In this document: piece after piece, positions 47,021 through 57,237 of the stretch
Layout: each line of letters opens with the position of its first letter
Position numbering within the stretch: position 1 is the first letter of the stretch
Assembly (NCBI GenBank): GCA_003415625.1
Contig: PYIU01000002.1
Coordinates: forward strand, 5,766,001 to 5,830,000
Reading direction: 5' to 3'
From: Aquanectria penicillioides
Lineage: Eukaryota; Ascomycota; Sordariomycetes; Hypocreales; Nectriaceae
Length of the DNA: 64,000 nucleotides
Position numbers and translations under genes: made by a program
Notes under the pieces: model-generated
Databases searched by the model: none
Told to the model about the DNA's origin: nothing
Seen by the model: the letters and a program-made list of their open reading frames with translations, nothing else

Positions 47021-48871
47021 TCATACACAGAAACGATCCCCCGTTCCCCCTCGGCCCTCTTCCACTACCTTTCCACTAACATTTCGACGCTCAAATGCCG
47101 CTGACGTGTATTTCGAGTCAAAGTCATTGCCTGAAGAGACCTTTCGACTACTGCCAACTATGACAGGTGGTGTTGCACTTTTGAGCTCTCCATACGGACG
47201 AGAATAGAAATCCGCTTCTGGCTGAATTGAGCTCTGTCGGTTTCGAGGCGAAGGCTTCGCAGACGAGAAGGCCGGCTTCTCATCAGCAATGTCTCGGCTC
47301 GTGCTAACTCTCCTAGTGTTCGAGCTGACCTCAGATAGCGAGGCCCCGAGAGGGTAAAATGGCGTCTTTGATCGTGCAAGAGTAACTTGTTCTTCTATCG
47401 TCGGGTTCAAGCGCAGGGGGTGAGGGTGGAGGTCTCCACCCAGATCGGCCTCATCATCGTTATGGATTTGGATATTCTCATCTCCATACTCGGAATCCGA
47501 CGAGTCGTCGTTGTAGTAACGCTGGGTTAGCGCCTCGTAGGATTTGCCACCACGATTCTGGGCGCTGGTCTTGGCTGCAGCCATCTGGCGATTCCGTTGA
47601 TTAGTTCGGGAGATAAGTGAATCGGTAGGAACCCAAGTTTCTGTGAATTTAGCAGGGCGAGGCTGGCTACTTCTGTTCGAGCTGTCAGGTCGGATCGAGC
47701 CGGGTTCGCTGAGAGGAATCTCGGTGTAGGAGTCACGATGGCCAGAACGAGCAATTGAGGTACGCTTTATGTCTCTCGAGGCAATCGAGTCCCGAGAAAA
47801 TCCGTCAGGAACTTTCTGGTATTGGCGAGAGTTTCTACTTCCAATAGTGGTACTGGACCCGGTTCGTGTGTGCATGAAGGGAATGGAAGGGGGTCGTTCG
47901 ACACTGCCGCGGGTAAATTCAGATTGCCGACGGCTATCTCGGAGTGTGGAGAGTGGACTGTCTGTCTCCATGGAGCTGAAAGTAGTAACGGAAGATTTGG
48001 CCTTCTTATGCTTAGGCCGAGCCGTTAGGTGGTCCTCAAGCGGATTCATGTCAGGAGGCATGAGACTAATCTTACGGAACATCCATCCCAGCCAAAGTGA
48101 GGTAGATAGAGTAGCGAGATGCAGGCCGCCTGCTGCAATAAAGGAGTAATAGACGGCTGGTACAAAGGCGTCCATGAGGCTCTGATTGGTAAGAAGTGTC
48201 TTCCAGGTGCCAGCATTGTTATGCACCGTGAGCGCAGAAAAGGCGTAGATGGGGGCGGCTGCCACATCTGTCAAGGCAGAAAACAAGTGGTAGGCGGCTG
48301 ATGAGGCCGGTGGACGTCCAGCGCTGTCGCGGAGGAGGTGATAGACAGCATAGATACAGTGAATCGTGACAACGCCAGGCTAAGAATGGTCAGCAGAGGT
48401 TCTTTTCCAGTTTCCTTTTTCTAGTCAGGCTAGATTGTCAACTTGCCGTGATTCTCATAATCCATCCAGTGACGGCCTCGACATTGGTAATCAGAATCAT
48501 GAGTACCAAAAGCCCGGCAGCACCGATGAGTTCAAGGACGCGAAGGAAGAGCTGGAAATGGCGCAACCACTTAATCCAGCTTTTGATACGTGGACTCATG
48601 GACGAGTAATTATTAGATCGATATGAGAGAACCATATGCGCACTATAACAGAAGGTTAAAGCCTGCACTCAGACCGTGACACAACGAGTCGTGTTGGAAC
48701 TCACTCTGGGTGTCGGTTGAATGAAAGAAGAGGTCCATCTGGCTTCGGCCTCGGTTTCTTGGGCTCCCAGCTCGCCCTTGTGACAGCCTTGGGGTCAAAC
48801 TTAGTCTCTGGGAATCGGGCATCGTTGCGCTGAACAGCGCTATACATAAAAGGCTGCTGCGCCCTGCCCAT
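47021..48871 (-). CDS. Fungal multi-pass membrane protein of unknown function
   Basis: Exons 48871-48705, 48642-48447 and 48379-47021 give 1722 nt and 573 residues. The second intron has a GC-AG boundary (GCAAGT donor at 48446); with it the frame is exact. The N-terminus is short and polar (MGRAQQPFMYSAVQRND), followed by HPDAHMVLSYRSNN. About four hydrophobic helices lie in the first 240 residues (VLELIGAAGLLVLMILIT, GVVTIHCIYAVYHLL, PAVYYSFIAAGGLHLATLS). The remaining 330 residues are a Ser/Arg-rich cytosolic tail with many RxxS sites. I recall similar proteins as widespread hypothetical membrane proteins of filamentous ascomycetes; no function can be assigned. Confidence 0.8.
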
Positions 48872-49244
48872 GATGAAGCCGGCGTTACGAGAGGTTTTGT
48901 CTGTGCCAGGTGCTCGATGCGATACAGTGAAGCCGACAAGGAGCGACGGCCGAGATGAGCACGTTGTCGGAATGTAACCGGTCGGCGTGCGTCTCCAAAA
49001 GCGATGTGGGAACAATATGGTGTGTCTCATTCTGGGCTTGGTTGGTGGTTTGTGTGGACACCATCAACCGCTTAGGCAAGTCCCATCACCACAGCAACGC
49101 TCAATGGTCGGTCCCTGACGAAAGACCCGCCCGACAGCACGAGGCACTACGGCCCACGGTGCATCAAGTTCGGGTCACATTTCGGCGACAAAGGACGTTT
49201 CGCCGGATCATGAATTTCAATCTCTTTATCCTTCACATAAAAAA
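48872..49244. promoter_or_regulatory. Bidirectional promoter region, membrane protein / ARH1
   Basis: The 373 bp between divergent start codons. No specific element recognised. Confidence 0.45.
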
Positions 49245-50916
49245 ATGCGGTTGAAATTTCCACGACAGCCTAGTTTCGCCCGTCAGCTACTAGGCGGTGC
49301 TAACAATGAGCGGGCATTTTCTTCCACCCTTCCCCTCCAAACCTCCAGATCCTCCAATGTGCCATTCCGTCTCGCTGTAGTCGGGTCCGGCCCCGCCGGC
49401 TTCTATGCATCCTATCGAGTCATGGGCAAGATCCCCGGTGCTCGCGTCGACATGTACGAAAGCCTTCCTGTCCCTTTCGGATTGGTGCGCCATGGTGTGG
49501 CCCCGATCATCCTGAGGTCAAGGTATGCACATTCAACGATCCTAAGTTCGTTTCCTTTGGTATCGGTTGTTAAACAGGAGCAGAATTGCCAAGAGAAGTT
49601 TGAGGAAGTTGCTTCGTCATCCAACTTCAAGTTTATGGGAAATGTATCCATTGGCCATCCTGGTCACTCGGCTCAACACTGCACCGTCAAGTTGCATTCC
49701 TTGATGCGTCACTACGATGCCGTGCTGTTCGCATATGGGGCTTCGGAGGATAAAAAGTTGGGAATCCCTGGTGAATCAACCATGCGCAACATTTATTCCG
49801 CGCGCCAAGTCGTGGGTTGGTATAACGGCCTTCCGGATTGTACAGATCTGAATTTGGATCTTAGCAAGAGTGATGAGGCCGTCATCATTGGTCAGGGAAA
49901 TGTGGCTCTCGATGTTGCGAGGATACTCCTTGAAGATATCGATCTTCTCAGGAAAACAGATATCACAGAGCATGCCCTCGCTAGGCTAGCTGAGAACCGG
50001 ATCAAGAGGGTTCACGTCGTGGGAAGACGTGGACCAATGCAGGTATCTAGTTTTCACACGCACACACTCACACACACACACACTAATCACAGACTGACCG
50101 ATCTCCCAGGCCGCTTTTACTATCAAGGAGATTCGTGAGCTCATGAAGTTGTCTAAGGTGGAATTTCTCCCCTTCAACCGATCTCTTATACCTGATAATC
50201 TTAAGAGTCTTCCTCGCGCAGCCCGGCGATTGATGGAGGTATTGGTCAATGGTTCTCAAGCTTCACCAGGGACAGCATCCAAGTTTTGGTCTTTGGATAG
50301 CTGTCTTTCCCCGAAACAATTCTTCGGGAACCCGGATTCTCCCTTGGACGTCGGTAGCACTGAGTTCGATATTACGGAATTGGCATCGCCTTTCGACCCT
50401 CAGTCACCAGTTCAATCAACGGGTGATTCAACTGTACTGCCCTCCAACATTGTGTTTCGGTCTGTTGGATACAAGTCAGTTCCTTTGCCTGGGTTTGACG
50501 ATGTCGGGATCAAGTTTGATGAGAGGCGTGGTACCATTTGTAACGATGGCTTGGGAAGGGCGATGGGCATAACCTCCGATATTCAGGGCCGTCATCTTCC
50601 AGGTGTGTATTGTGCAGGATGGGTGAAGAGGGGTCCGTCCGGGGTCATTGCGTCAACAATGCAAGATGCATTTATCACGGGGGATGCGATCACCGAAGAC
50701 TGGCTTTCGGGTGCCCCTTTCATCAGCGACGGTTATAACCAAACACCTGGTGGATGGGAGGCATTGAGAGAAGAGGTTGGTCCATCAACGATGGAGGCTG
50801 TGGCATGGGCCGATTGGCGCAAAATCGATCGGGCAGAGCGAGAGAGGGGGCATAAGACTGGAAAGGAGAGGGAGAAGTTCACAAACACAGCCGACATGCT
50901 GGCCGTCCTGAGATGA
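49245..50916 (+). CDS. ARH1: NADPH:adrenodoxin (ferredoxin) oxidoreductase, mitochondrial; one 1-nt frameshift in the given sequence
   Basis: Matrix FAD enzyme passing electrons from NADPH to ferredoxin for Fe-S cluster and heme A synthesis. Exons 49245-49522, 49584-50042 and 50110-50916. The presequence is basic (MRLKFPRQPSFARQLLGG), then the FAD dinucleotide fold VVGSGPAGFYA, PVPFGLVRHGVAP, and the NADPH fold GQGNVALDVARILL. The C-terminus contains WVKRGPSGVIASTMQDA. Exon 1 is 278 nt, one short. The conserved frame breaks in the C-run 49501-49504: before it HGVAP, after it the other frame gives HPEVK and then NCQEKFEE across the intron. One added C restores 514 residues. Intron 2 carries a CA repeat. 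The stop lies 68 bp from the ETF-alpha stop on the opposite strand. Confidence 0.93.
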
Positions 50917-50984
50917 GGGCAGGCGCAGGAGGGAAAATAGAATTAATATATAACGCCTCGTTTCATAAATGTGTATCGTTGATA

Positions 50985-52089
50985 TTACACGCCTTTGACC
51001 TTTTCAGTTAATTCTGGCACCTTCTCGAAAAGATCACCAACAAGACCCACATCTGCAACTTGAAAGATGGGTGCATCAGCGTCCTTGTTGATGGCCGCGA
51101 TTACTTTGCTATCTTTCATACCTGCCAAGTGCTGGATGGCGCCAGAGATGCCGACCGCCACATAAAGCTGAGGAGCAACAACCTTGCCAGTCTGCCCGAC
51201 TTGAAGACTGTTGTCCGCATAGCCGCTATCGACTGCGGCACGAGACGCTCCAACTGCCGCACCAAGGGCGTCAGCCAAAGGTAACATGACATTGTCAAAA
51301 TCTTCCTTGGACTTGAGACCACGTCCACCAGCCACCACCCTGCTGGCAGTAGCAAGATCAGGGCGGTCGGACTTGGCGAGGTCTTCTGAAACCCATTCAG
51401 CAGTCGATTCCATCTTCGGGTCTACTCCATCCTCCACAACTGCGGAGCCAGACTTGAGCTCAGCAGGAGCGAAAGCTGTTCCTCGAATGGTAACAAACTT
51501 AACCGAGTCCGACGATTCGACAGTGGCGATCGCATTGCCTGCATATATGGGTCGAACGAAAGTGTTCTCGTTCTCAATGGCTGTAATGTCGGAAATCTGT
51601 TGCGAATCGAGCAGGGCAGCAACTCGAGGCAGGAGGTTCTTGCCGAAGGCAGTGTGGCCGACGATCACATGGGTATAGTTCCCCTTCTTTATATTTTCAG
51701 CAAGCAAAGGTGCCAAGTTCTCGGGGAGACCCTAATCAAACGTCAACCGAAAATATTAGTCAGGGGGTTGAATGGTTGCAGTGACTGACCTTCTCATATG
51801 CGCTATTCTCTACGACGATAATCTTTTCGACGCCATCAACTTTTGCAGCCTCTGCAGCGACAGCCTTGACGTTGCTACCCGCAACAAAACCATGCACAGT
51901 GCCACCAAGCTTTTGGGCGGCGGTGAAAGCGCTCAATGAGCCGTGGTTCAGCTGCCCATCCCGCTGTTCCAGGATAGCCAAGGTCGAGAGTAGCCTCTGG
52001 CGGGCGTATGCCCCAAGGTTCAGAGTTGGCGCACGACCAAAAAGGCTGGTCGCCTCGGTCGCCAGTACTCGTCTTGCAGTTGGAAGCAT
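50985..52089 (-). CDS. AIM45: Electron transfer flavoprotein alpha subunit, mitochondrial
   Basis: ETF-alpha (yeast Aim45) with ETF-beta accepts electrons from acyl-CoA and amino-acid dehydrogenases and passes them to ETF-ubiquinone oxidoreductase. Exons 52089-51790 and 51731-50985 (intron donor GTCAGT) give 348 residues. The first 35 residues form an Arg-rich matrix presequence ending near RQRLLST, followed by [11 protein letters not shown]. The C-terminal FAD-binding signature is present: [35 protein letters not shown] and GAIQHLAGM. The start is the ATG before LPTARR; the longer open frame upstream is untargeted. It is convergent with ARH1, another mitochondrial flavoprotein. Confidence 0.95.
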
Positions 52090-52703
52090 CTTGTCGCAAA
52101 TCTGGATGGAGAATTGGCCAGCTCCTGGTTCAATGTTGAAAGAAGTTGGAGAACATGAGGGGGTGAACCAGGATAAGAAGGCAATTGGAGTCGGCGACGG
52201 TTGGTGACGGCCCGAGGTAGCGTGCCGACTTGGTCGCATGGGACTCGGCCGTCATCGGCCACTGGCCGGGATTGCACGGCCTCACAGGGAACTGCCGAGC
52301 CGCCGACTCAGAAAGGGCATGTGCGAGCGAAGCAAGCGGAGGGCAGTCCACGGCGATATGTACTCACGTGGTTATGTCATGTGATTTTGGTCTTTCACGT
52401 GATCCGGCTCGAGCCCCTAGTCCTCCCTAGTGTCTGGAAGTTGCCATGCATGCGATGAGCAGCCAACCCCGTCGTCGTCGCGCCCAAAATTTCTCCAAAC
52501 GCGCTCCATCATTACCAGACTCTATCAGGATCACGTTGCTAAGTGCATCAAATCTTGAATCATACATTGACAAACAACCTCATACTCTTAAGCGCAAACT
52601 ACCCTTCAGAAGACGCCGAGTGATAAGCCCCACCCCCTTACCCGATTGACCTACTTCGTCTCCATTCGCCTGTCGTTGGCAGCCTACCGCGACTGTATCA
52701 ACG
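52090..52703. promoter_or_regulatory. Bidirectional promoter region, ETF-alpha / SWIRM-SANT gene
   Basis: 614 bp between divergent starts. Contains TCACGTGA-like sequence at 52396-52403 (TTCACGTGAT), an E-box type bHLH/bZIP core. Function not shown. Confidence 0.45.
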
Positions 52704-54892
52704 ATGGACGACTCCGCAACTTATGGCTCGCCAAACAATGGCGCATCCCCTAACAGCAATCCGATCCTCGCACAACCTCCCCTACAACCGGAGTCCGGCA
52801 CAGGCGATAGCGAAGGTATTCGTTTTCTACCCTTTAGAAAGCTCCACCGTTTCTAACACGACGCGACTCCTAGATGTCCAGATGTCTGAGGGACTAGTTA
52901 ATGAGGCTACCATCAAGCAGGACAGCACAACTCCTGCACCAGGTATGACATACACCATTCAAGCTCCCCTTTGATACACTAGGTTGCGTTTGCGCTAACC
53001 AGACAGCTCGTGGTGATGAAGAGATGAACGACGCGCCCGACGAGGCCAAGGGTGGCACCGTTCAAACAGCTGCTGGGACTGAGGGCCAAGAATCGAAGTC
53101 GAAAGAGACGATCGAGTCGGCTGCTCGCGAACACCTCATTTCTCAGGCTCATGCAATTGTCCTCCCAAGCTACAGCACCTGGTTCGACATGAACACAATT
53201 CACGATATCGAACGTAAGGCCATGGCCGAGTTCTTCAACAATCGCAACCGAAGCAAAACCCCAGCCGTCTACAAGGACTATCGTGATTTCATGATTAACA
53301 CATATCGCCTTAACCCTGTCGAGTATCTCACTGTCACTGCATGCCGCAGGAACTTAGCTGGTGATGTTTGTGCCATCATGCGCGTTCATGCCTTCCTTGA
53401 ACAGTGGGGCTTGATCAATTATCAGGTATATTGACTCTTTGGTCTGAGGAATGCAACAGCGTCTTAACGGAATCTAGGTTGATGCTGACCAACGCCCGTC
53501 CCATGTCGGCCCGCCTTTCACTGGCCATTTCAAAATCATCTGCGACACACCCCGAGGCCTACAAGCATGGCAACCGTCGGCTGACCCTGTTGTTTTAGAG
53601 GGCAAAAAGAGTCAGGACACTGACAACAAGGTCGCTACCACCCCTTCTGCTAAGGGCGAGCATAACCTTGAGATAGGACGCAACATTTACGAGGCCAATG
53701 CTAAAGGAACACCCATCAACAAGGCAGAAAGCAAAGCTAATGGTGATGCACCAGCCATTAATGGTGTTATCGGAACCGACGACGCAACCAAAACCCCGAT
53801 CGCCAAGGTTCATTGCCATCAGTGCGGTAACGACTGCACTAGAATCTACTATCACAGCAACCATACCGATGCCAACCCCAAGGCCAAATATGACTTATGC
53901 CCCAACTGCTTTACCGAAGGTCGCCTGCCTGCGAACCACACAAGCAACATGTACGTCAAGATGGAGAATCCTACCTATACATCCATCCTCGATCGAGATG
54001 CTCCATGGACCGATGCAGAGATCCTCCGCCTCTTGGAAGGACTTGAGCGCTTCGACGACGACTGGGGCGAGATTGCCGAGCACGTCGGGACACGCACACG
54101 CGAGGAGTGCGTACTCCAATTCCTACAGTTGGACATTGAGGAAAAATACTTGGATTCTGAAACACCTATCAATGCACCAACTGGACTCTCAATGCTCGGT
54201 CCCCAACAAGGCCAGCTGCCTTTCAGCCAGGTTGACAACCCTGTTATGTCAGTAGTCGGGTTCCTTGCCAGTCTCGCAGATCCTGCTAGCACCGCGGCAG
54301 CCGCCAACAAATCAGCCACCGAGCTCAAGAGAAAACTGCGCAAGCAGCTCGGGGGGGAAAGTCTGAGGAAGATGCGCAACCCAATGGTGAGAAAAAGGTC
54401 AAGGATGATTCTATGGATGTGGATGTCCAACAGGAAATCACGACCACTACCACTACAACCACGACGACAACTAAGACAACCGCGTTGGCATCTATTCCGC
54501 TCGCCTCTATAGGAGCAAGGGCTGCCGGATTCGCCTCTCATGAAGAGCGTGAAATGACGCGATTGGTTTCAGCAGCAGCCAACGTAACCTTGCAGAAACT
54601 GGAGATGAAACTCAAGTATTTTGACGAGATGGAGGCGGTCCTGCGTGCCGAGCGACGAGAGCTAGAACGAGCACGACAGCAGCTTTTCTTGGATCGATTG
54701 GCGTTTAGACGACGTGTCCGGGAAGTCCAGGATGGTCTTAAAACAGCTGTCGCCGCTGGGGGCGAGCAGGGTGTGCGTTTGGCACAAGAGGCAATGAACG
54801 ATGGAGAGAGACTGAGCTTCCAACCGACCGTCGGAGCACAAGCTGTACCGCCACCCAGCAGTGATGGTCAAGTGAAGAGTTACGAAGCATGA
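52704..54892 (+). CDS. RSC8: SWI/SNF-RSC complex subunit (Swi3/Rsc8 family); one 1-nt frameshift in the given sequence
   Basis: Core scaffold of chromatin-remodelling complexes. Exons 52704-52815, 52874-52942, 53007-53425 and 53478-54892. Domain order: disordered N-terminus; SWIRM (about 105-200, [20 protein letters not shown] to [12 protein letters not shown]); a ZZ-like zinc finger (313-348, CHQCGNDC and LCPNCF); SANT (376-425, [21 protein letters not shown]); a poly-Thr tract; and a C-terminal coiled coil (about 570-640, [20 protein letters not shown]). The last exon is one base short. The frame breaks in the seven-G run 54351-54357, after KLRKQL; one more G (or two fewer) continues into [13 protein letters not shown] and on to the coiled coil, about 671 residues. 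The zinc finger favours the Rsc8-like branch. Confidence 0.92.
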
Positions 54893-57237
54893 AGTGCATG
54901 CAGGAAGTCAAGTGAGGACTAATCGCCGCAGTTTGATAGGGCAAATTAGGATGGAGTCAACGGCGGCAACCGAATGGCGTGTGGGGAAGCAAATGTATTG
55001 ATTGGGACGAACAGCCACCGGCAGGATATGGCACACGCGCGGCTTAGGGATAGGGACGGGGTGAGATGTGCATGTTGCTCTCAGTGGGGTGTATCCCATA
55101 TGTTTCTTGCTATTTGAAGAAGCCGAGATGAGCAAGGAACACATCACAGTGGTCCCAGTGCTGTCACTGATGAGAAGGTGTGGATGTCAGATTTGGTCTT
55201 TCGCGAGTTATGGGTGTACTATTACGCATAGATGCCACGTCGCTTGTTTTGTTTTATTTTCGTTTGTTTCTTTTTTTTTTTTTAGTTTCAGCTTCGTCTC
55301 GGTCGTGGTCTTCGATAATTGCGTGTCTGTGAATGGGCATGGAAATGGACTATGCAGTAATACGGACACAAGGTTGTGCACAACTCAACAACACGTGAAT
55401 CCAACTTCTCGTGGATGGTTTGGTTGGAGTTTCGTTCCGGTCCGGTCCCGGTCCCGGTCCCCGATCTAATGTGACCATGTTCTTGGGTCAGATGTGGCGA
55501 GAAGCCAGATCAAGTGCAGGAATCTGCTGAAGCAGTCGACCCCATCTCCCTTTTGGGCTTTTCGGGGGGCTGGAGGAGGGTAGCAGAATGACGTATCCTA
55601 CCCAGTGCAAAGCCATCGCGGGCATTGTGATTTCAGTACAGACAATGGAAAAGAAATATCAAATGAGTCAAAGCAAGAGAATAATTCCTAAATTTAGAAA
55701 GGGGAAAACACTATGGATGTACATGCCAGTGAAAATAAAGGAATGTTCTAAGCTAAATAAATACTAATGGTTGTTTGACCGGGACGCAGTTTAAGGGGCT
55801 TTTGCAAGTTGACTGCATAGAGAATCAATATAGCACATCGGGTATATTCCGCCCGGGTGGGAAGGGGGTTATCGGACCAGCGGGGGATGCCAAGAGAAGG
55901 GACCAAACGTAGAAAGCATGGTGGAACGGAAAACAGTGTGGGTGTGAAAACGCGCCGGTCTTGTCGCATCAAAGGAAACACAAATATGCTCAGATGGAGG
56001 GCAAGACAACACAAAACAGCCCCGACTGCAGGCCTGGCTGTAGACGCGAACACGAACACTATAGGGTAAGAACGAGAATATGAGTAAGAATGTTGGTAGA
56101 TACCAGAGTTTTTAGATGGGAACAGGTGCCTTTTAGTTGTATGAGAGGGATGTAATTTAGTGTGGGTGTGAGCGATGGTTCCCCAAAGTCTTCTCCTCAT
56201 CCAAGGGTCTGCGTCGCTGCGATGAGAATTGGCTAGGGTGGGCCAGCCTAGGGTAGTGAGTGATTGGCCACTTTGCTTTGAAGAGCCTCCCTCCAACCCG
56301 GCAGCTTGGTGGCACGTTCGGGCAGATCCCCCAACACCCGCAGCTGTCCCAGCCTATTTGAACCTCGGCCCAAGGCTGCCGCGGGGCGGTGACATTTCGG
56401 GACAAAGTCACGGGTCCAACAACACCTTTCTCCATACTCCCCATGTAGGTAGGTATGTAAGGTCCGCACCGGTGAGGACTCCATACAAGACGCGTTGAAC
56501 TCGCATTCTGCCTACCCACCAACGAGTGTCCGTCGGATGAGTGGGAGCTGAAAAGTGGGAGGGAAAAGACAGTGCCAGCTTTCAATGGTGAAATGAAGTA
56601 AACTATTAGGGGAGTCAAATAAACGGTAACTCTCACGGATTGTTAGTACAATTGTGAGACTTTTTTTTTTGTCTCCCCCACATGAAATTCAATCCTTCTC
56701 AAAGCCCCCCACCTCTGTAGTTTGCCTGCAGCTGATTGTGCTCAAGCAAGGTACTTGGGTACATTGCCCAGTCCTCCTTCCTTCCCTAGGCACCTACCTA
56801 GGTAGGTACCTACGTGCCTGCGTGCCGACTGTACCCTGCAAAGTACTAGGTCCATGCCAAACTTACCCTTGAACGTGGCTCCATTCCTCAAATCTGCTTG
56901 ACCTCTCCTTTCCAGGTCTCCAGTCTTCTACCTGACTGCCATCAAACTAACCTAGCCTCTAATATTACCAGTCCAGTCTTAGCAGTTGCCCCAGACTCCA
57001 CCAGCTCCGCCAGCTTCCCGTCGTCGAGCCGAGGCCTAAGTACTATCACGGCTTCGCTCCCTTCCCCTCTGTGCTGCTGCATCTGCTCGGTGTTTCTAAA
57101 GGACGCTTTAAAAGAGGCCATCATCTCGGTCACCCTCCGTGGGTCTCTTATAAGAGCGCCCCTACCTCTCTTTCTTCTCCGTCGCGTCGGTACCATCCCT
57201 ACGAGAGCTCTGCATTGCTGCTTGCCCTGCGCCGGCC
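54893..57237. other. Intergenic region, 2.3 kb, with low-complexity tracts
   Basis: Holds a T-run with flanking pyrimidines (55252-55284), a GGTCCC tandem at about 55439-55460, TAGGTAGG near 56444, and an ACCTACCTAGGTAGGT palindrome cluster at 56788-56815. Two CCTCGG cores lie upstream of the carnitine acetyltransferase. Open frames on both strands show no family signature. Confidence 0.5.
56363..57034. promoter_or_regulatory. Two CCTCGG (FarA/FarB-type) cores upstream of CAT2
   Basis: CCTCGG at 56363-56368 and its complement CCGAGG at 57029-57034. CCTCGG is the established core bound by Aspergillus FarA/FarB at fatty-acid-utilisation genes. Two 6-mers in 0.9 kb is close to chance, so this is suggestive only. 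Confidence 0.3.
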
